Shown here: one piece after another, positions 42,657 through 51,705 of the stretch
Numbering within the stretch: position 1 is the first letter of the stretch
Layout of the letters: each line of letters opens with the position of its first letter
NCBI RefSeq assembly: GCF_030254645.1
Contig: NZ_CP116346.1
Location: 2,731,973 to 2,795,972, forward strand
Length of the DNA: 64,000 bases
Direction: 5' to 3'
Source: Paucibacter sediminis
GTDB lineage: Bacteria > Pseudomonadota > Gammaproteobacteria > Burkholderiales > Burkholderiaceae_C
Made by a program: the position numbers and the translations under genes
The notes under the pieces: generated by a model
Database searches by the model: none
What the model was told of the DNA's origin: nothing
Seen by the model: the letters and a program-made list of their open reading frames with translations, nothing else

Positions 42657-42896
42657 CTTTGCCTTCGGGGATGGCCTCGCCATCCTCGACCGATGTCTGG
42701 CTGTGCGCGCACGCAGACAGTTACACCGAAAGACCGTTGATCGCGGGCACGACCCCGCTTGTCGTGTCCGCCTGGTCCGGCGTGAACTTCCGCACGACCT
42801 TGAACAGGCTTGCTGCTCAGAATCCGGCCGAACAGTAGTAGAGGCGATGTCGCGGCGCGGCGTCACCATGCAGCCTAAATCGGAAATGGGTGGGCC

Positions 42897-43379
42897 ATGA
42901 TCAGAACCAGTGCACGCAAGCCAATAGGCCGGTATCGCGAGACGGTCAGCGGCTTCACTTTGATTGAAATGATGATCACGGTCGGGCTGATCGGTGTGCT
43001 CGGGGCGCTTGCGCTGCCCAGCTATCGCGACTACGTGCGGCGAGGCCAAGTGCCCGAGTCCATGACCGCGCTGTCGGACTACCGCATCAAGATGGAGCAG
43101 TTCTATCTGGACAATCGCTCCTACGGTACCGGCGCCTGCGCAAGCGGGGCGGTCTCACCACCGTGGAATAACTTCAGGCCGGGCGGAGCCAAGTACTTTG
43201 AATTCAGCTGCGAGCTGACCGACTCAGGTCAAGGTTATGTCTTGACGGCAAAAGGGGTTTCGGGGCAGGCCGTCGGCCATATCTACACGCTGACACAGGA
43301 CAACGCTCGAGCGACGACCTTGTTCAAGGGCGATTCAATGAACAAGGCATGCTGGCTTATGCGCGGCGATGAGTGTTGA
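42897..43379 (+). CDS. Type IV pilin-like protein, PilE family
   Basis: This is a prepilin of 160 residues with cleavage site SG|FTLIEMMITVGLIGVLGALALP and a PilE-like C-terminal region. It carries four cysteines, in GACASG, FSCEL, KACWLM and GDEC, which could form the two disulfides of the D-region. The leader is 19 residues. As the first gene of a minor-pilin operon it is more likely a minor pilin than the major subunit. It overlaps the next gene by 11 bases. The name pilE is avoided because orthology cannot be settled by eye. Confidence 0.85.
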   Translation: MIRTSARKPIGRYRETVSGFTLIEMMITVGLIGVLGALALPSYRDYVRRGQVPESMTALSDYRIKMEQFYLDNRSYGTGACASGAVSPPWNNFRPGGAKYFEFSCELTDSGQGYVLTAKGVSGQAVGHIYTLTQDNARATTLFKGDSMNKACWLMRGDEC

Positions 43380-44037
43380 TATGCGCCTTGGCATCAGGCC
43401 CCGCCGGCAGTACCACAGCGTTGCCCCGTTTGGGCAAGCGTCGTGCCGTCCGCAATTGGGCGTTGGCTTGGTCGAGGTGATCGTGGCCATGGGAATTTTT
43501 GGCCTTGTGGTGTTCGCAGTCTTGCCCGACGTAAGCCTGTGGATCCGCGGCCTCGCTATTCGCAATACTGGTGACGCGATCAAGGCAGGCCTGGAACGCG
43601 CGCGCATGGAAGCGCTGCGGCGCAACGCGTCGGTTAGCTTCTGGCTGGTAACGCAGCCAGGCGGCGGGGCTCTCAACGATTCCTGCGCGGTCAGTGCCAA
43701 TGGGGCCTCCTGGGTCATCAGTATCCAGAGTCCTGATGGCAAGTGCTCGGCCATGCCGTCGGTGACCGCCGACCCTTTGCTGGTGGACAAGTGGGCCGCC
43801 TCCGAAGGCGGGCGTTCGGTCGTCGTGACTGCCACCGACAGCAATGGCGCACCGGCCCCACAGGTGATCTTCAACAGTCTTGGTCAGGTCGCCAGCACGG
43901 TGACGCCGATCGCGACGGTGGAGATCAGCCACGCCGATGGCGGGGCGCGCAATTTGCGCATCTTGGTGGATGTGGGGGGCGCGGTGCGCATGTGTGACCC
44001 CAACGCCGGGGCGGGTGATCCGCGTCGATGCCTTTGA
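43369..44037 (+). CDS. fimT: GspH/FimT-type minor pseudopilin
   Basis: FimT/FimU-type minor pilins help start type IV pilus assembly and in some species bind DNA. The 222-residue product has the site LG|VGLVEVIVAMGIFGLVVFAVLP, with Glu at position 5, after a long 30-residue leader. The following GspH-like domain contains GDAIKAGLERARMEALRRNASV. The long leader suggests the true start could be the ATG at 43381 four codons in, with little effect. Overlaps pilV by 10 bases. Confidence 0.85.
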   Translation: MSVDMRLGIRPRRQYHSVAPFGQASCRPQLGVGLVEVIVAMGIFGLVVFAVLPDVSLWIRGLAIRNTGDAIKAGLERARMEALRRNASVSFWLVTQPGGGALNDSCAVSANGASWVISIQSPDGKCSAMPSVTADPLLVDKWAASEGGRSVVVTATDSNGAPAPQVIFNSLGQVASTVTPIATVEISHADGGARNLRILVDVGGAVRMCDPNAGAGDPRRCL

Positions 44038-44474
44038 CGGAGCAGATCGTGAACATGCATCGAGCCTTGAAAAGCAGGCCTGGCCGGCGAGCCGAAAGTG
44101 GCGTTGCCCTGCTCGAGGCCATGGTGGGCATCTTGATCTTCGCTTTTGGCGTGCTGGGCGTGGTCGGGCTGCAGGCTTCGATGTCCAAGGCCCAGGGCAA
44201 TGCCAAGTACCGCACCGAGGCTGCGAATCTGGGCAACGAGCTGTTGGGCAAGATGTGGGCCGATACCGCGGCCAATCTGCCCAGCTACGGCACCGACGCC
44301 TGCAAGGCGCATGCACCCTGTGCGGACTGGTTGAGCAAGCTCGAGCGCGCCCTGCCGCTGGGCAAGGCCGAGCTGAGCTGGGACGCCGCCAACCAGGAGG
44401 TCCATATCGAGATCTTCTGGACCAGGCCTGGCGAGGGCAGCAGTCGCTTTGACATGCGCGCCGTCATTTCCTAG
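44028..44474 (+). CDS. pilV: Type IV pilus minor pilin PilV
   Basis: PilV is a minor pilin of the priming complex. The 148-residue product has the motif ESG|VALLEAMVGILIFAFGVLGVVGLQ, with Glu at position 5, and the PilV-typical DAxxL-like NLGNELLGKMWAD region. Two cysteines (DACKA, APCAD) lie close together and may pair. An in-frame ATG at 44058 is too close to the cleavage site to be preferred. Positioned between fimT and pilW as in most minor-pilin operons. Confidence 0.88.
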   Translation: MPLTEQIVNMHRALKSRPGRRAESGVALLEAMVGILIFAFGVLGVVGLQASMSKAQGNAKYRTEAANLGNELLGKMWADTAANLPSYGTDACKAHAPCADWLSKLERALPLGKAELSWDAANQEVHIEIFWTRPGEGSSRFDMRAVIS

Positions 44475-44492
44475 CTCTGCGCGGAACCAGCC

Positions 44493-45671
44493 ATGTCCAA
44501 GCAATCGTGCCACCTTTCCACCCAGCGCGGCTTCACCCTGGTGGAGATGATGATCGGCCTGCTGATCGGGCTGCTCTGCACCCTGGTGATCGCTGCCGTG
44601 CTGAGTGCCGCGGAAGGGCAGCGGCGCGGCACGACGCAAGGCACCGACGCGCTGATTGCCGGCTCGCTGGCACTTTTTCAGGTGCAGCGCGAAGTGGCGA
44701 TGGGGGGCTATGGTTTCGCGAGCGAGCCCGCTGCGGTCGGTTGCCAGTTGGACGCGCGTTTCAACGGCGCTGTGGCGCCGGCGCTGCCGCCGGTGCTGGC
44801 CCCGGTGATCATCACGGCAGGAGGGAACGATGCCAGCGACCAGGTGCGGGTGCTCTCCAGCTCGAAGGCCATCCTATCGAATGCGGGGGTGCCCAATCAG
44901 GTGGGCTACACCATCCCGATGCGCACCACGCCGCCGCAATATGCCGCAGGCGGCACGCTTTACACCGTCTACTCGGCCATTGGCGCGTCCGTCGGCGATT
45001 TGATGGTGGCCGTTGTCAATGCCGGCTTGCCGTGTGAAATGTTCCAGGTCACCGGTGTGCAGGTACGCGGCATCCAGCGTGCGACCCAGGGAGCATGGAA
45101 CGCCGCTGGTTTCCCTGCTCAAGCGACGCAGGAGCCCTGCTCGGATGCCTGCCTACCGCTGAATCCTTCGGGTAGCTTCCTCGTCAACATGGGGCAGTTC
45201 AACGACTGGATCTATACCGTGGATAAGCAACAGCGCCTGACGATGAGCCGCCTGAACACGGCAAACATGTCAAGGCAGGTGACCGAACTGCAGAGCGGTG
45301 TGGTGATGTTGAAAGCCATGTACGGGCACGACGGCGACGGTGACGGTGCTGTCGATACCTACGACAACCAGACCCCGGCCGACCAGAACGGCTGGCTCGG
45401 CATGCTTTCGGTGCGGCTTGCTGTAGTGGCGCGCAGCACGCAGTACGAAAAGGAAGAGGTGACGCAGAGCAATCCTCTGTGGGATGTGGGCAGCGCCGCG
45501 ACGGTCGCGGGAGCCAAGCCCTGCGGTGCCAGCATGTGCGTGGAACTCAAGGTTGATGGTCTGGCGGACTGGAAGCACTACCGCTATCAGGTCTTCGACA
45601 CCATCGTGCCGCTGCGCAACCAGCGCTGGAAGTCCAAACTGCCCGTGGCAGCACCGCCGGCCGGCCCGTGA
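44493..45671 (+). CDS. pilW: Type IV pilus minor pilin PilW
   Basis: PilW is a large minor pilin, the GspJ counterpart in type IV pili. The 392-residue product has QRG|FTLVEMMIGLLIGLLCTLVIAAVL and a long beta-rich C-terminal region with DDSDQVRVLSS-like and GDGDGAVDTYDNQTPADQNGW stretches; the last is an Asp-rich loop that could bind calcium. Length matches PilW. It is followed by pilX 10 bases later. Confidence 0.9.
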   Translation: MSKQSCHLSTQRGFTLVEMMIGLLIGLLCTLVIAAVLSAAEGQRRGTTQGTDALIAGSLALFQVQREVAMGGYGFASEPAAVGCQLDARFNGAVAPALPPVLAPVIITAGGNDASDQVRVLSSSKAILSNAGVPNQVGYTIPMRTTPPQYAAGGTLYTVYSAIGASVGDLMVAVVNAGLPCEMFQVTGVQVRGIQRATQGAWNAAGFPAQATQEPCSDACLPLNPSGSFLVNMGQFNDWIYTVDKQQRLTMSRLNTANMSRQVTELQSGVVMLKAMYGHDGDGDGAVDTYDNQTPADQNGWLGMLSVRLAVVARSTQYEKEEVTQSNPLWDVGSAATVAGAKPCGASMCVELKVDGLADWKHYRYQVFDTIVPLRNQRWKSKLPVAAPPAGP

Positions 45672-45681
45672 GGGAGTTGAC

Positions 45682-46344
45682 ATGAATCTTTGCAGGAAGG
45701 AAAGCCGGCAACGGGGTGTGACGCTGGTGTTTGCCCTGCTGGCCCTGGTAGCGCTGACACTGGGCTCGGTGGCACTGATCCGTGCTGTCGACACTGGCGT
45801 GCTTGCGCTGGGCAATCTGGCCTTCAAGCAGTCCGGCTTGATGGCTGGCGGACGCGCCGCAGAGCAGGCCCTGACCTGGCTGGCCGGCGAAGTCAATGGC
45901 AGCAATCTCTACAAAGACATCGGTGGAGATACGGGCTATTACGCCACCAGCATCGACACGCTCGATGCCACGGGTGCCACGGTAGGGACCGCCAACGTGC
46001 AAGCGCAGGTGGACTGGGACTCGAATGGGTGCAAGGTCTACGGCGTCCCGGTCGGGGTGGTGTGTATCCAGCCCTCCAGGGTGATTGAGGTGGGCGCAGA
46101 CAAGGTCCGCTACGTCATCACCCGCATGTGCAGCGCGGAAGGGCCGATCGTGATGGGCGACGGCCAATGTGCCCGCCCGCCGATCCCGGATGTGGTCGCC
46201 GGCAACAGCAAGGGGCTGAGCAACCAGGCTTATGAGCCCGACGTGCCGACCGACGAAGCACCTGCCACGATGTATCGGGTCATCACGCGCACCCTGGGGC
46301 CCAAGGGTACGGTGACTTTCACCGAAACCATGGCGCACTTCTAA
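45682..46344 (+). CDS. pilX: Type IV pilus minor pilin PilX, lacking Glu5
   Basis: PilX is a minor pilin and the GspK counterpart in the priming complex. The 220-residue product starts MNLCRKESRQRG|VTLVFALLALVALTLGSVALI. Mature position 5 is Phe rather than Glu, as expected for a GspK-like tip pilin. Downstream come the PilX-typical AAEQALTWLAG helix and several cysteines. GGAG lies seven bases before the ATG. Identification rests on the N-terminus and operon position. Confidence 0.88.
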   Translation: MNLCRKESRQRGVTLVFALLALVALTLGSVALIRAVDTGVLALGNLAFKQSGLMAGGRAAEQALTWLAGEVNGSNLYKDIGGDTGYYATSIDTLDATGATVGTANVQAQVDWDSNGCKVYGVPVGVVCIQPSRVIEVGADKVRYVITRMCSAEGPIVMGDGQCARPPIPDVVAGNSKGLSNQAYEPDVPTDEAPATMYRVITRTLGPKGTVTFTETMAHF

Positions 46345-46373
46345 GCCTTACAGCAAGCAACGGAGGCCTCACG

Positions 46374-49300
46374 ATGGCGCACCCTAGTCACCCTAATCAG
46401 TCGCGTCTGCGTGCGGGCCTCGTGCTTGGCATGACCGTGCTGTACTGTGCCCGACTGGCCGCGGCCACCACGGACATCTCGCAGAATCCCTTGATCACGG
46501 CATCGGGCACGCCGGTCAAGCCGAACGTGTTGTTCATCCTGGATGACTCTGGCTCGATGAGCGACGACTCCTTGCCCGAGGCTGCGACGGCCTATAGCCA
46601 GAACCAGTACGGCTACCAGTCGTCGCAGTGCAATGGCCTGGCCTACAACCCGGCGACGACCTACAGCTTGCGCCTGACTTCTACAGGCGCACCGGTCGCG
46701 AACGCAAGCACGGCCTTTCTGAGCACCAAGCCGGACGCCGGCACGGTGGCCTCCAGTGCACGCTATCTGGCCGCGGCCAGCCAGCCCGTGGTCAGTTCCG
46801 GCGCCTTGAGCTTTCTGGTGAATGGCAACAACCTGAAGACCAGCAACTACAGCGTTGGCAGCGTGGTCACCATTTACAGCTCCACCGACACCTCCAAATT
46901 CATGGTTGGCTCGGTGACCTCCTGGGGCGGCATCAATGCCGCGAAGACGCAGGCCACGATGAGCGTGAACGTCGCGTTGTCGACCGCCACGAGCAGTCTG
47001 CCTTCCGCCATCGTGGGAGTCGGCGTGCCCTCCATGTACATCTACTACGCCTACAAGGGCGCGCAGCCTCCGCTGGGCTACACCTACGACGCTGCCGGTA
47101 CGCCGATCAAGACCACGCCGTACTACAAGGAATGCGCTTCCGGCCTGGGTGGGGTGGATGGCTTTGGGGCCTTCACGCCTACCTTGGTGAGCTCGCTCGC
47201 TGCCGACAAACAGCAGAACTACGCCAACTGGTATACCTACTACCGGACCCGCATACAGATGATGAAGACGGTGGTGAGCCAGGCCTTCAAGGATATCGAC
47301 GACAACTTCCGGGTGGGCTACACCAAGATTTCCTACCAGTCCGCCAAGCCGGCGGCGAATGCCTTCTTGCCGGTGAAGGACTTCGATGCCACGCACAAGA
47401 AGGACTTCTACGACTACCTGGACGGGGCCAGCACCGGTGGCAGCACGCCTCTGCGCGGCGCGGTCTCCAATGCCGGGCGTTATTTCGCGCACAAGGCCTC
47501 GGGTCAGACCGACGATCCGATTCAATATTCCTGCCAGCGCAACTTTGCCATTCTGGCCACCGATGGTGGCTGGAACACCGGCAGCGAGTCCACCAGTGCG
47601 CCGCTCTATGGGCCTTATGACCTGTTTGACAAGGAGGTCGGCCAGCAGGATGGCAGCGCCAGTCTGCCAAAGGAAATGCGCGACGCATCGGACGGCGCCA
47701 CCAACCTGGGCTCCTCGAACTCGCTGGCCGATGTGGCCATGTATTTCTACAGCACCGATCTGCGCGACAAGAACAACCTGAACAATTGCTCAGGTGCCCT
47801 GCCGGGCGTGGATGTTTGTGAAAACAACGTGCCCGTGGCGGGCAAGGATGCCGCCAACTGGCAACACCTGACCCTGTTTACGCTTAGCCTGGGCCAGAAC
47901 GGCACGCTGACATACGACCCCAATTACGAAAACCAGATCACCGGTGACTTTGCGGCGCTCAAGAATGGCGGCAAGCGCTGGCCGACCCCGGTGGCGGCCA
48001 CGACGGCAACGAGCGCTGCGCATGTGGACGATCTCTGGCACGCGGCGGTGAATGCGCGCGGCGTGTACTTCAATGCCGCGGACCCGGCACAGGTGGGTCT
48101 GGGCATCACCACGGCGCTCAAGAAGATCGAGGCGGTCAGTGCCTCGGGTGCCGCTGCCGCCACCAGCACATTGCGTCCGGTGGCGGGCAACAACCAGGTT
48201 TTCATCGCGCAATTCACCTCCGAACTCTGGATCGGTGACTTGCGCGCCTATCGGCTTGATCCCGGGACTGGGGATCCGTTGATCGTCGATGCCGCGAACA
48301 AGGACCTGGCGGAATGGAGCGCGGCGACCATGCTGAAGAATCGGGTCGGCAGCCGCAACATCTACATCAACCGATCCGGCAGCTTGCAGCCGCTTGACTT
48401 CGCGACCATGACGGCCGCTGAGCAGGCTGACTTCAGTGGCAAGTGCAACCTGCTTTCCCAGTGCGCAGGCCTGAGTGCGGCCGACAAGACGGCGGCCGAC
48501 AACGGCGCCAATATGGTGAATTTCCTGCGTGGCGGCGACGTCTCCGTCTACCGCGTGCGTGAAGCGAAGCTGGGCGACATCGTTGGGTCCGGGCCGCTCT
48601 TTGTCGGCGGGCCGGCGGCCTCCTTCATCGACCCGGGCTATGACGCTTACAAGAAGGCTCAGGCGGATCGCGCGCCGGTGGTGTACGCCGGCGCCAACGA
48701 CGGCATGATGCACGCGTTCAATGCCAAGACCGGCGAAGAGCTCTGGGCCTTTGTGCCGACCGCCGTGCGCAGCAATCTGTACCGCCTGGCAGACACCGCC
48801 TATCACTCCAATCACCGATTCTTCGTCGACGCCCCGGCAGTGGCGGCCGATGTTTTCGACGGCTCTTGGAAAACCCTGCTGATTTTCGGGCTGGGCGCTG
48901 GCGGCAAGAGCTATGTGGCGATGGATGTGACGAAACCGACCGAACCCAAGTTGCTATGGGAGTTCACGGATCCCAATCTGGGCTACACCTTTGCACGCCC
49001 GACCCTGGCCAAGCGGACCAATGGATCGTGGGTGGCGGTGCTGCCATCGGGCTACAACAATGCCGACGGTGTCGGGCGCATGTTTGTCATCAACGACATC
49101 TCCAGCGGCAAGAACGTGACCACCATTGCCACCACGGCGGGCACGCCCAGCAGCCCCAGTGGCCTTGGCCCGATCCGGGCTTGGGTGGACCAGCCCAATG
49201 ACTACACGGCGGCGCGCTACTACGCGGGCGATCTGCTGGGCAATGTCTGGCGCTTCGATATCGATGGCTTGCTGGAGCCCAAGAACGGCGCACTCCTGCT

Positions 49301-49943
49301 CGCCAAGCTGGCCGACGCGGACGGCAACCCTCAGCCGATCACCACCGCTCCCGAAGTTGGCGTGATCGACCAGAAGGGCTTTCTGACGGCCGCGGTGTTT
49401 GTAGGAACCGGCCGCCTGCTGGGCCTGAGCGACGTGACGGACAAGGCACAGCAGAGCATTTACGGCTTCAAGGAGAGCCTGGCGGGAACCGGCCTTGGCA
49501 ACCTGCGCAACACGCCTATCGTCAAGCAGGACCTGATCACGGACGGTTCCTTGCGCAAGGCGAGTGCCAAGCCAGTGGACTGGAGCCTGTCGACCGGGTG
49601 GTTTGTGGACCTGCCAGATGCCGGCGAGCGCATCAACGTCAATATGCAACTGAGTGGAAGCACTCTGCTCGCCGGTTCCAACGTGCCGCAGAGCGTGGCC
49701 TCGTGCAATACCGGCAATGGCTACTCTTGGCTTTACTACCTGAACATCGCCAACGGTTCGAACATCGCAGGTTCTGTTGGCATCAAGATGCCGGATTCGA
49801 TGATCGTGGGCTTCTCGCGCACCTCGCGGGGTGTGCTGGTCCAGCGCTCCAATCAGCGCTTGGAGAACAAAAAGGTGCCGTCCAATATGAAGTTCCTGCA
49901 GAAGGCCAACAAGACGACGTGGCGTGAACTCACTCCGCGCTGA
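46374..49943 (+). CDS. pilY1: Type IV pilus tip adhesin/assembly protein PilY1
   Basis: PilY1 is a large secreted or tip-associated protein that regulates pilus extension and adhesion. The 1189-residue product has a signal peptide ending near CARLAAA, and a von Willebrand A-like region with the MIDAS motif DDSGSMSDDS (about 56-65). Its C-terminal half is a quinoprotein-like beta-propeller containing VYAGANDGMMHAFNAKTGEELWAFVP, a PilY1 hallmark. The Asp-rich loop ADADGNPQPITTAPEVG may correspond to the calcium site. It ends the minor-pilin operon. Confidence 0.93.
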   Translation: MAHPSHPNQSRLRAGLVLGMTVLYCARLAAATTDISQNPLITASGTPVKPNVLFILDDSGSMSDDSLPEAATAYSQNQYGYQSSQCNGLAYNPATTYSLRLTSTGAPVANASTAFLSTKPDAGTVASSARYLAAASQPVVSSGALSFLVNGNNLKTSNYSVGSVVTIYSSTDTSKFMVGSVTSWGGINAAKTQATMSVNVALSTATSSLPSAIVGVGVPSMYIYYAYKGAQPPLGYTYDAAGTPIKTTPYYKECASGLGGVDGFGAFTPTLVSSLAADKQQNYANWYTYYRTRIQMMKTVVSQAFKDIDDNFRVGYTKISYQSAKPAANAFLPVKDFDATHKKDFYDYLDGASTGGSTPLRGAVSNAGRYFAHKASGQTDDPIQYSCQRNFAILATDGGWNTGSESTSAPLYGPYDLFDKEVGQQDGSASLPKEMRDASDGATNLGSSNSLADVAMYFYSTDLRDKNNLNNCSGALPGVDVCENNVPVAGKDAANWQHLTLFTLSLGQNGTLTYDPNYENQITGDFAALKNGGKRWPTPVAATTATSAAHVDDLWHAAVNARGVYFNAADPAQVGLGITTALKKIEAVSASGAAAATSTLRPVAGNNQVFIAQFTSELWIGDLRAYRLDPGTGDPLIVDAANKDLAEWSAATMLKNRVGSRNIYINRSGSLQPLDFATMTAAEQADFSGKCNLLSQCAGLSAADKTAADNGANMVNFLRGGDVSVYRVREAKLGDIVGSGPLFVGGPAASFIDPGYDAYKKAQADRAPVVYAGANDGMMHAFNAKTGEELWAFVPTAVRSNLYRLADTAYHSNHRFFVDAPAVAADVFDGSWKTLLIFGLGAGGKSYVAMDVTKPTEPKLLWEFTDPNLGYTFARPTLAKRTNGSWVAVLPSGYNNADGVGRMFVINDISSGKNVTTIATTAGTPSSPSGLGPIRAWVDQPNDYTAARYYAGDLLGNVWRFDIDGLLEPKNGALLLAKLADADGNPQPITTAPEVGVIDQKGFLTAAVFVGTGRLLGLSDVTDKAQQSIYGFKESLAGTGLGNLRNTPIVKQDLITDGSLRKASAKPVDWSLSTGWFVDLPDAGERINVNMQLSGSTLLAGSNVPQSVASCNTGNGYSWLYYLNIANGSNIAGSVGIKMPDSMIVGFSRTSRGVLVQRSNQRLENKKVPSNMKFLQKANKTTWRELTPR

Positions 49944-49960
49944 CCAAGGCTGAGCGCACG

Positions 49961-49982
49961 ACGGCCGCCGTAAGGCGGCCGT
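49961..49982 (+). terminator. Possible terminator after pilY1
   Basis: ACGGCCGCC and GGCGGCCGT form a perfect nine-pair stem with a GTAA loop, 18 bases after the pilY1 stop. Only two T residues follow, so efficiency as an intrinsic terminator is doubtful. Confidence 0.5.
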
Positions 49983-50053
49983 TCCACATCAACTTGGTGT
50001 TTCCCCTATGATGTGCCCTTTTGCATGCGGGGCAGGCCCGCGCCCAGAGGCTC

Positions 50054-50890
50054 ATGCCCCCTTTCCCCTCCCAGACGCCAGGCCCGGAAGAACCGCTGAT
50101 CGAGTTGCGCGACGTCAGCTTTGGCTATGACGCCAGCCGGCTGATCCTCTCCAATCTGTCGCTCAAGTTCCCGCGCGGCAAGGTCACGGCCATCCTGGGC
50201 GGCTCGGGCTGTGGCAAGACGACGCTGATGCGCTTGATCGGCGGCGTGCATGCCGCCAACAGCGGCAGCGCGCTGTTTGACGGCGAACTCATCAATGTGC
50301 GCGACAAGGCGCAGCTGTTTCGCTTGCGCCGGCGGCTGGGCATGTTGTTCCAGTTCGGCGCCCTGTTCACCGACCTGTCGGTGTTCGAGAACGTCGCGTT
50401 CCCCTTGCGCGAGCACACGCGCCTGGCCGAGCCCATGATCCGCGATCTGGTGCTGATGAAGCTCAACGCGGTGGGCCTGCGCGGCGCCGCCGGCCTGAAG
50501 ATCTCGGAGGTATCCGGCGGCATGGCGCGGCGCGTGGCGCTGGCGCGCGCGATCGTGCTCGATCCCGATCTCATCATGTATGACGAGCCCTTCGCCGGGC
50601 TGGACCTGATCAGCATGGGCGTGACCGCCAAGCTGATTCGCACCCTCAACGACGTGACCGGCTGCACCTCGCTGGTGGTCAGCCACGACGTGCCGGAGTG
50701 CATGGCCATCAGCGACTACGTGGTGCTGCTGGCCACCGGCGGGCGCATCGTCGCGCATGGCACGCCGGCCGAGTTGATGGCCTCCACCGACCCGGAGACG
50801 CGCCAGTTCGTGCGCGGCGAGCCCGATGGCCCGGTGAAGTTCCACTACCCGGCGCCGGACATCGCCGTCGATTTCGGGAGCGCCGCATGA
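50054..50890 (+). CDS. mlaF: Phospholipid transport ABC ATPase MlaF
   Basis: MlaF powers the MlaFEDB complex that moves phospholipids between inner and outer membrane. The 278-residue product has Walker A GGSGCGKTT, signature VSGGMARR, Walker B LIMYDEPFAGLD and switch His in VVSHDVPE. LFQFGALFTDLSVFENVAFPLREH is characteristic of MlaF. The ATG at 50054 is chosen over a TTG at 50021. It is the first gene of the mla operon and overlaps mlaE. Confidence 0.96.
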   Translation: MPPFPSQTPGPEEPLIELRDVSFGYDASRLILSNLSLKFPRGKVTAILGGSGCGKTTLMRLIGGVHAANSGSALFDGELINVRDKAQLFRLRRRLGMLFQFGALFTDLSVFENVAFPLREHTRLAEPMIRDLVLMKLNAVGLRGAAGLKISEVSGGMARRVALARAIVLDPDLIMYDEPFAGLDLISMGVTAKLIRTLNDVTGCTSLVVSHDVPECMAISDYVVLLATGGRIVAHGTPAELMASTDPETRQFVRGEPDGPVKFHYPAPDIAVDFGSAA

Positions 50891-51675
50891 TGGCTGTGAA
50901 CTGGCTGGCCCGGCTCGGTGCCATCGCGCTGGAGCAGTTCCGCGGCTGGGGCCACGCGGCCTTCTTCCTGGCCGAGTTGCTGGCCTCCCTGCCCGCCGCG
51001 TTGCGGCGCCTGTGGCTGGTGGTGGCGCAGGTGCATGCGATCGGCAACCGCTCGCTCGTCATCATCATGGCCTCCGGCCTGGCCGTGGGCTTCGTGCTGG
51101 CGCTGCAGATGTATTACGCGCTGGTGACCTATGGTGCGGCCGAGAGCCTGGGCCTGATCGTCAACCTGGCCCTGGTGCGCGAGCTGGGGCCGGTGGTGAC
51201 GGGGCTGCTGTTTGCCGGCCGCGCAGGCACCTCGCTGACCGCGGAGATCGGCCTGATGAAGGCGGGCGAGCAGCTCGCCGCCATGGAGCTGATGGCCATC
51301 GACACCAAGGAGCGCGTGCTGGCGCCGCGCCTGATCGGCGGCATCCTGTCCATGCCCATACTCGCCATCCTGTTTTCGGCCATTGGCATCCTGGGCGCCT
51401 ATGTGGTGGCGGTGCTGCTGATCGGTGTGGACGCAGGCAACTTCTGGTCCATCATGCAGACGCAGGTGGATGTCTGGCGTGACGTGGGCAATGGGCTGGT
51501 GAAGGCCACCGTGTTCGGGGCGATCTGCACCTATGTGGCGCTCTACCAGGGGCATGAAACCGAGGCCACCCCCGAGGGGGTTGCTTATGCCACCACACGC
51601 ACGGTGGTGATCTCCTCGCTCTGGATCCTGGGCATGGACTTCATCCTCACCGCATTGATGTTTTCGACGCCGTGA
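50887..51675 (+). CDS. mlaE: Phospholipid transport permease MlaE
   Basis: MlaE is the inner-membrane permease of the Mla complex. The 262-residue product has five to six membrane segments and family-typical motifs ALVRELGPVVTGLLFAGRAGT, AEIGLMKAGEQLAAMELM and KATVFGAICTYVALYQGHE. It overlaps mlaF by four bases. A perfect 9-bp hairpin spans its stop codon. Confidence 0.96.
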   Translation: MMAVNWLARLGAIALEQFRGWGHAAFFLAELLASLPAALRRLWLVVAQVHAIGNRSLVIIMASGLAVGFVLALQMYYALVTYGAAESLGLIVNLALVRELGPVVTGLLFAGRAGTSLTAEIGLMKAGEQLAAMELMAIDTKERVLAPRLIGGILSMPILAILFSAIGILGAYVVAVLLIGVDAGNFWSIMQTQVDVWRDVGNGLVKATVFGAICTYVALYQGHETEATPEGVAYATTRTVVISSLWILGMDFILTALMFSTP

Positions 51676-51686
51676 GCACGGCGTCG
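51665..51686 (+). promoter_or_regulatory. Hairpin spanning the mlaE stop codon
   Basis: CGACGCCGT and ACGGCGTCG form a perfect nine-pair stem with a GAGC loop containing part of the mlaE TGA stop. It ends 19 bases before the mlaD ATG and has no T tract. It could tune relative output of mlaFE and mlaDACB through processing or ribosome termination. Confidence 0.4.
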
Positions 51687-51705
51687 CGCAAGGGAGTATT
51701 TGGGA

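Noticed and set aside
42646-42900. An 84-codon plus-strand open frame between gltD and the pilin gene
   Set aside because: It begins within the terminator T tract, has no ribosome-binding site, and resembles no family.
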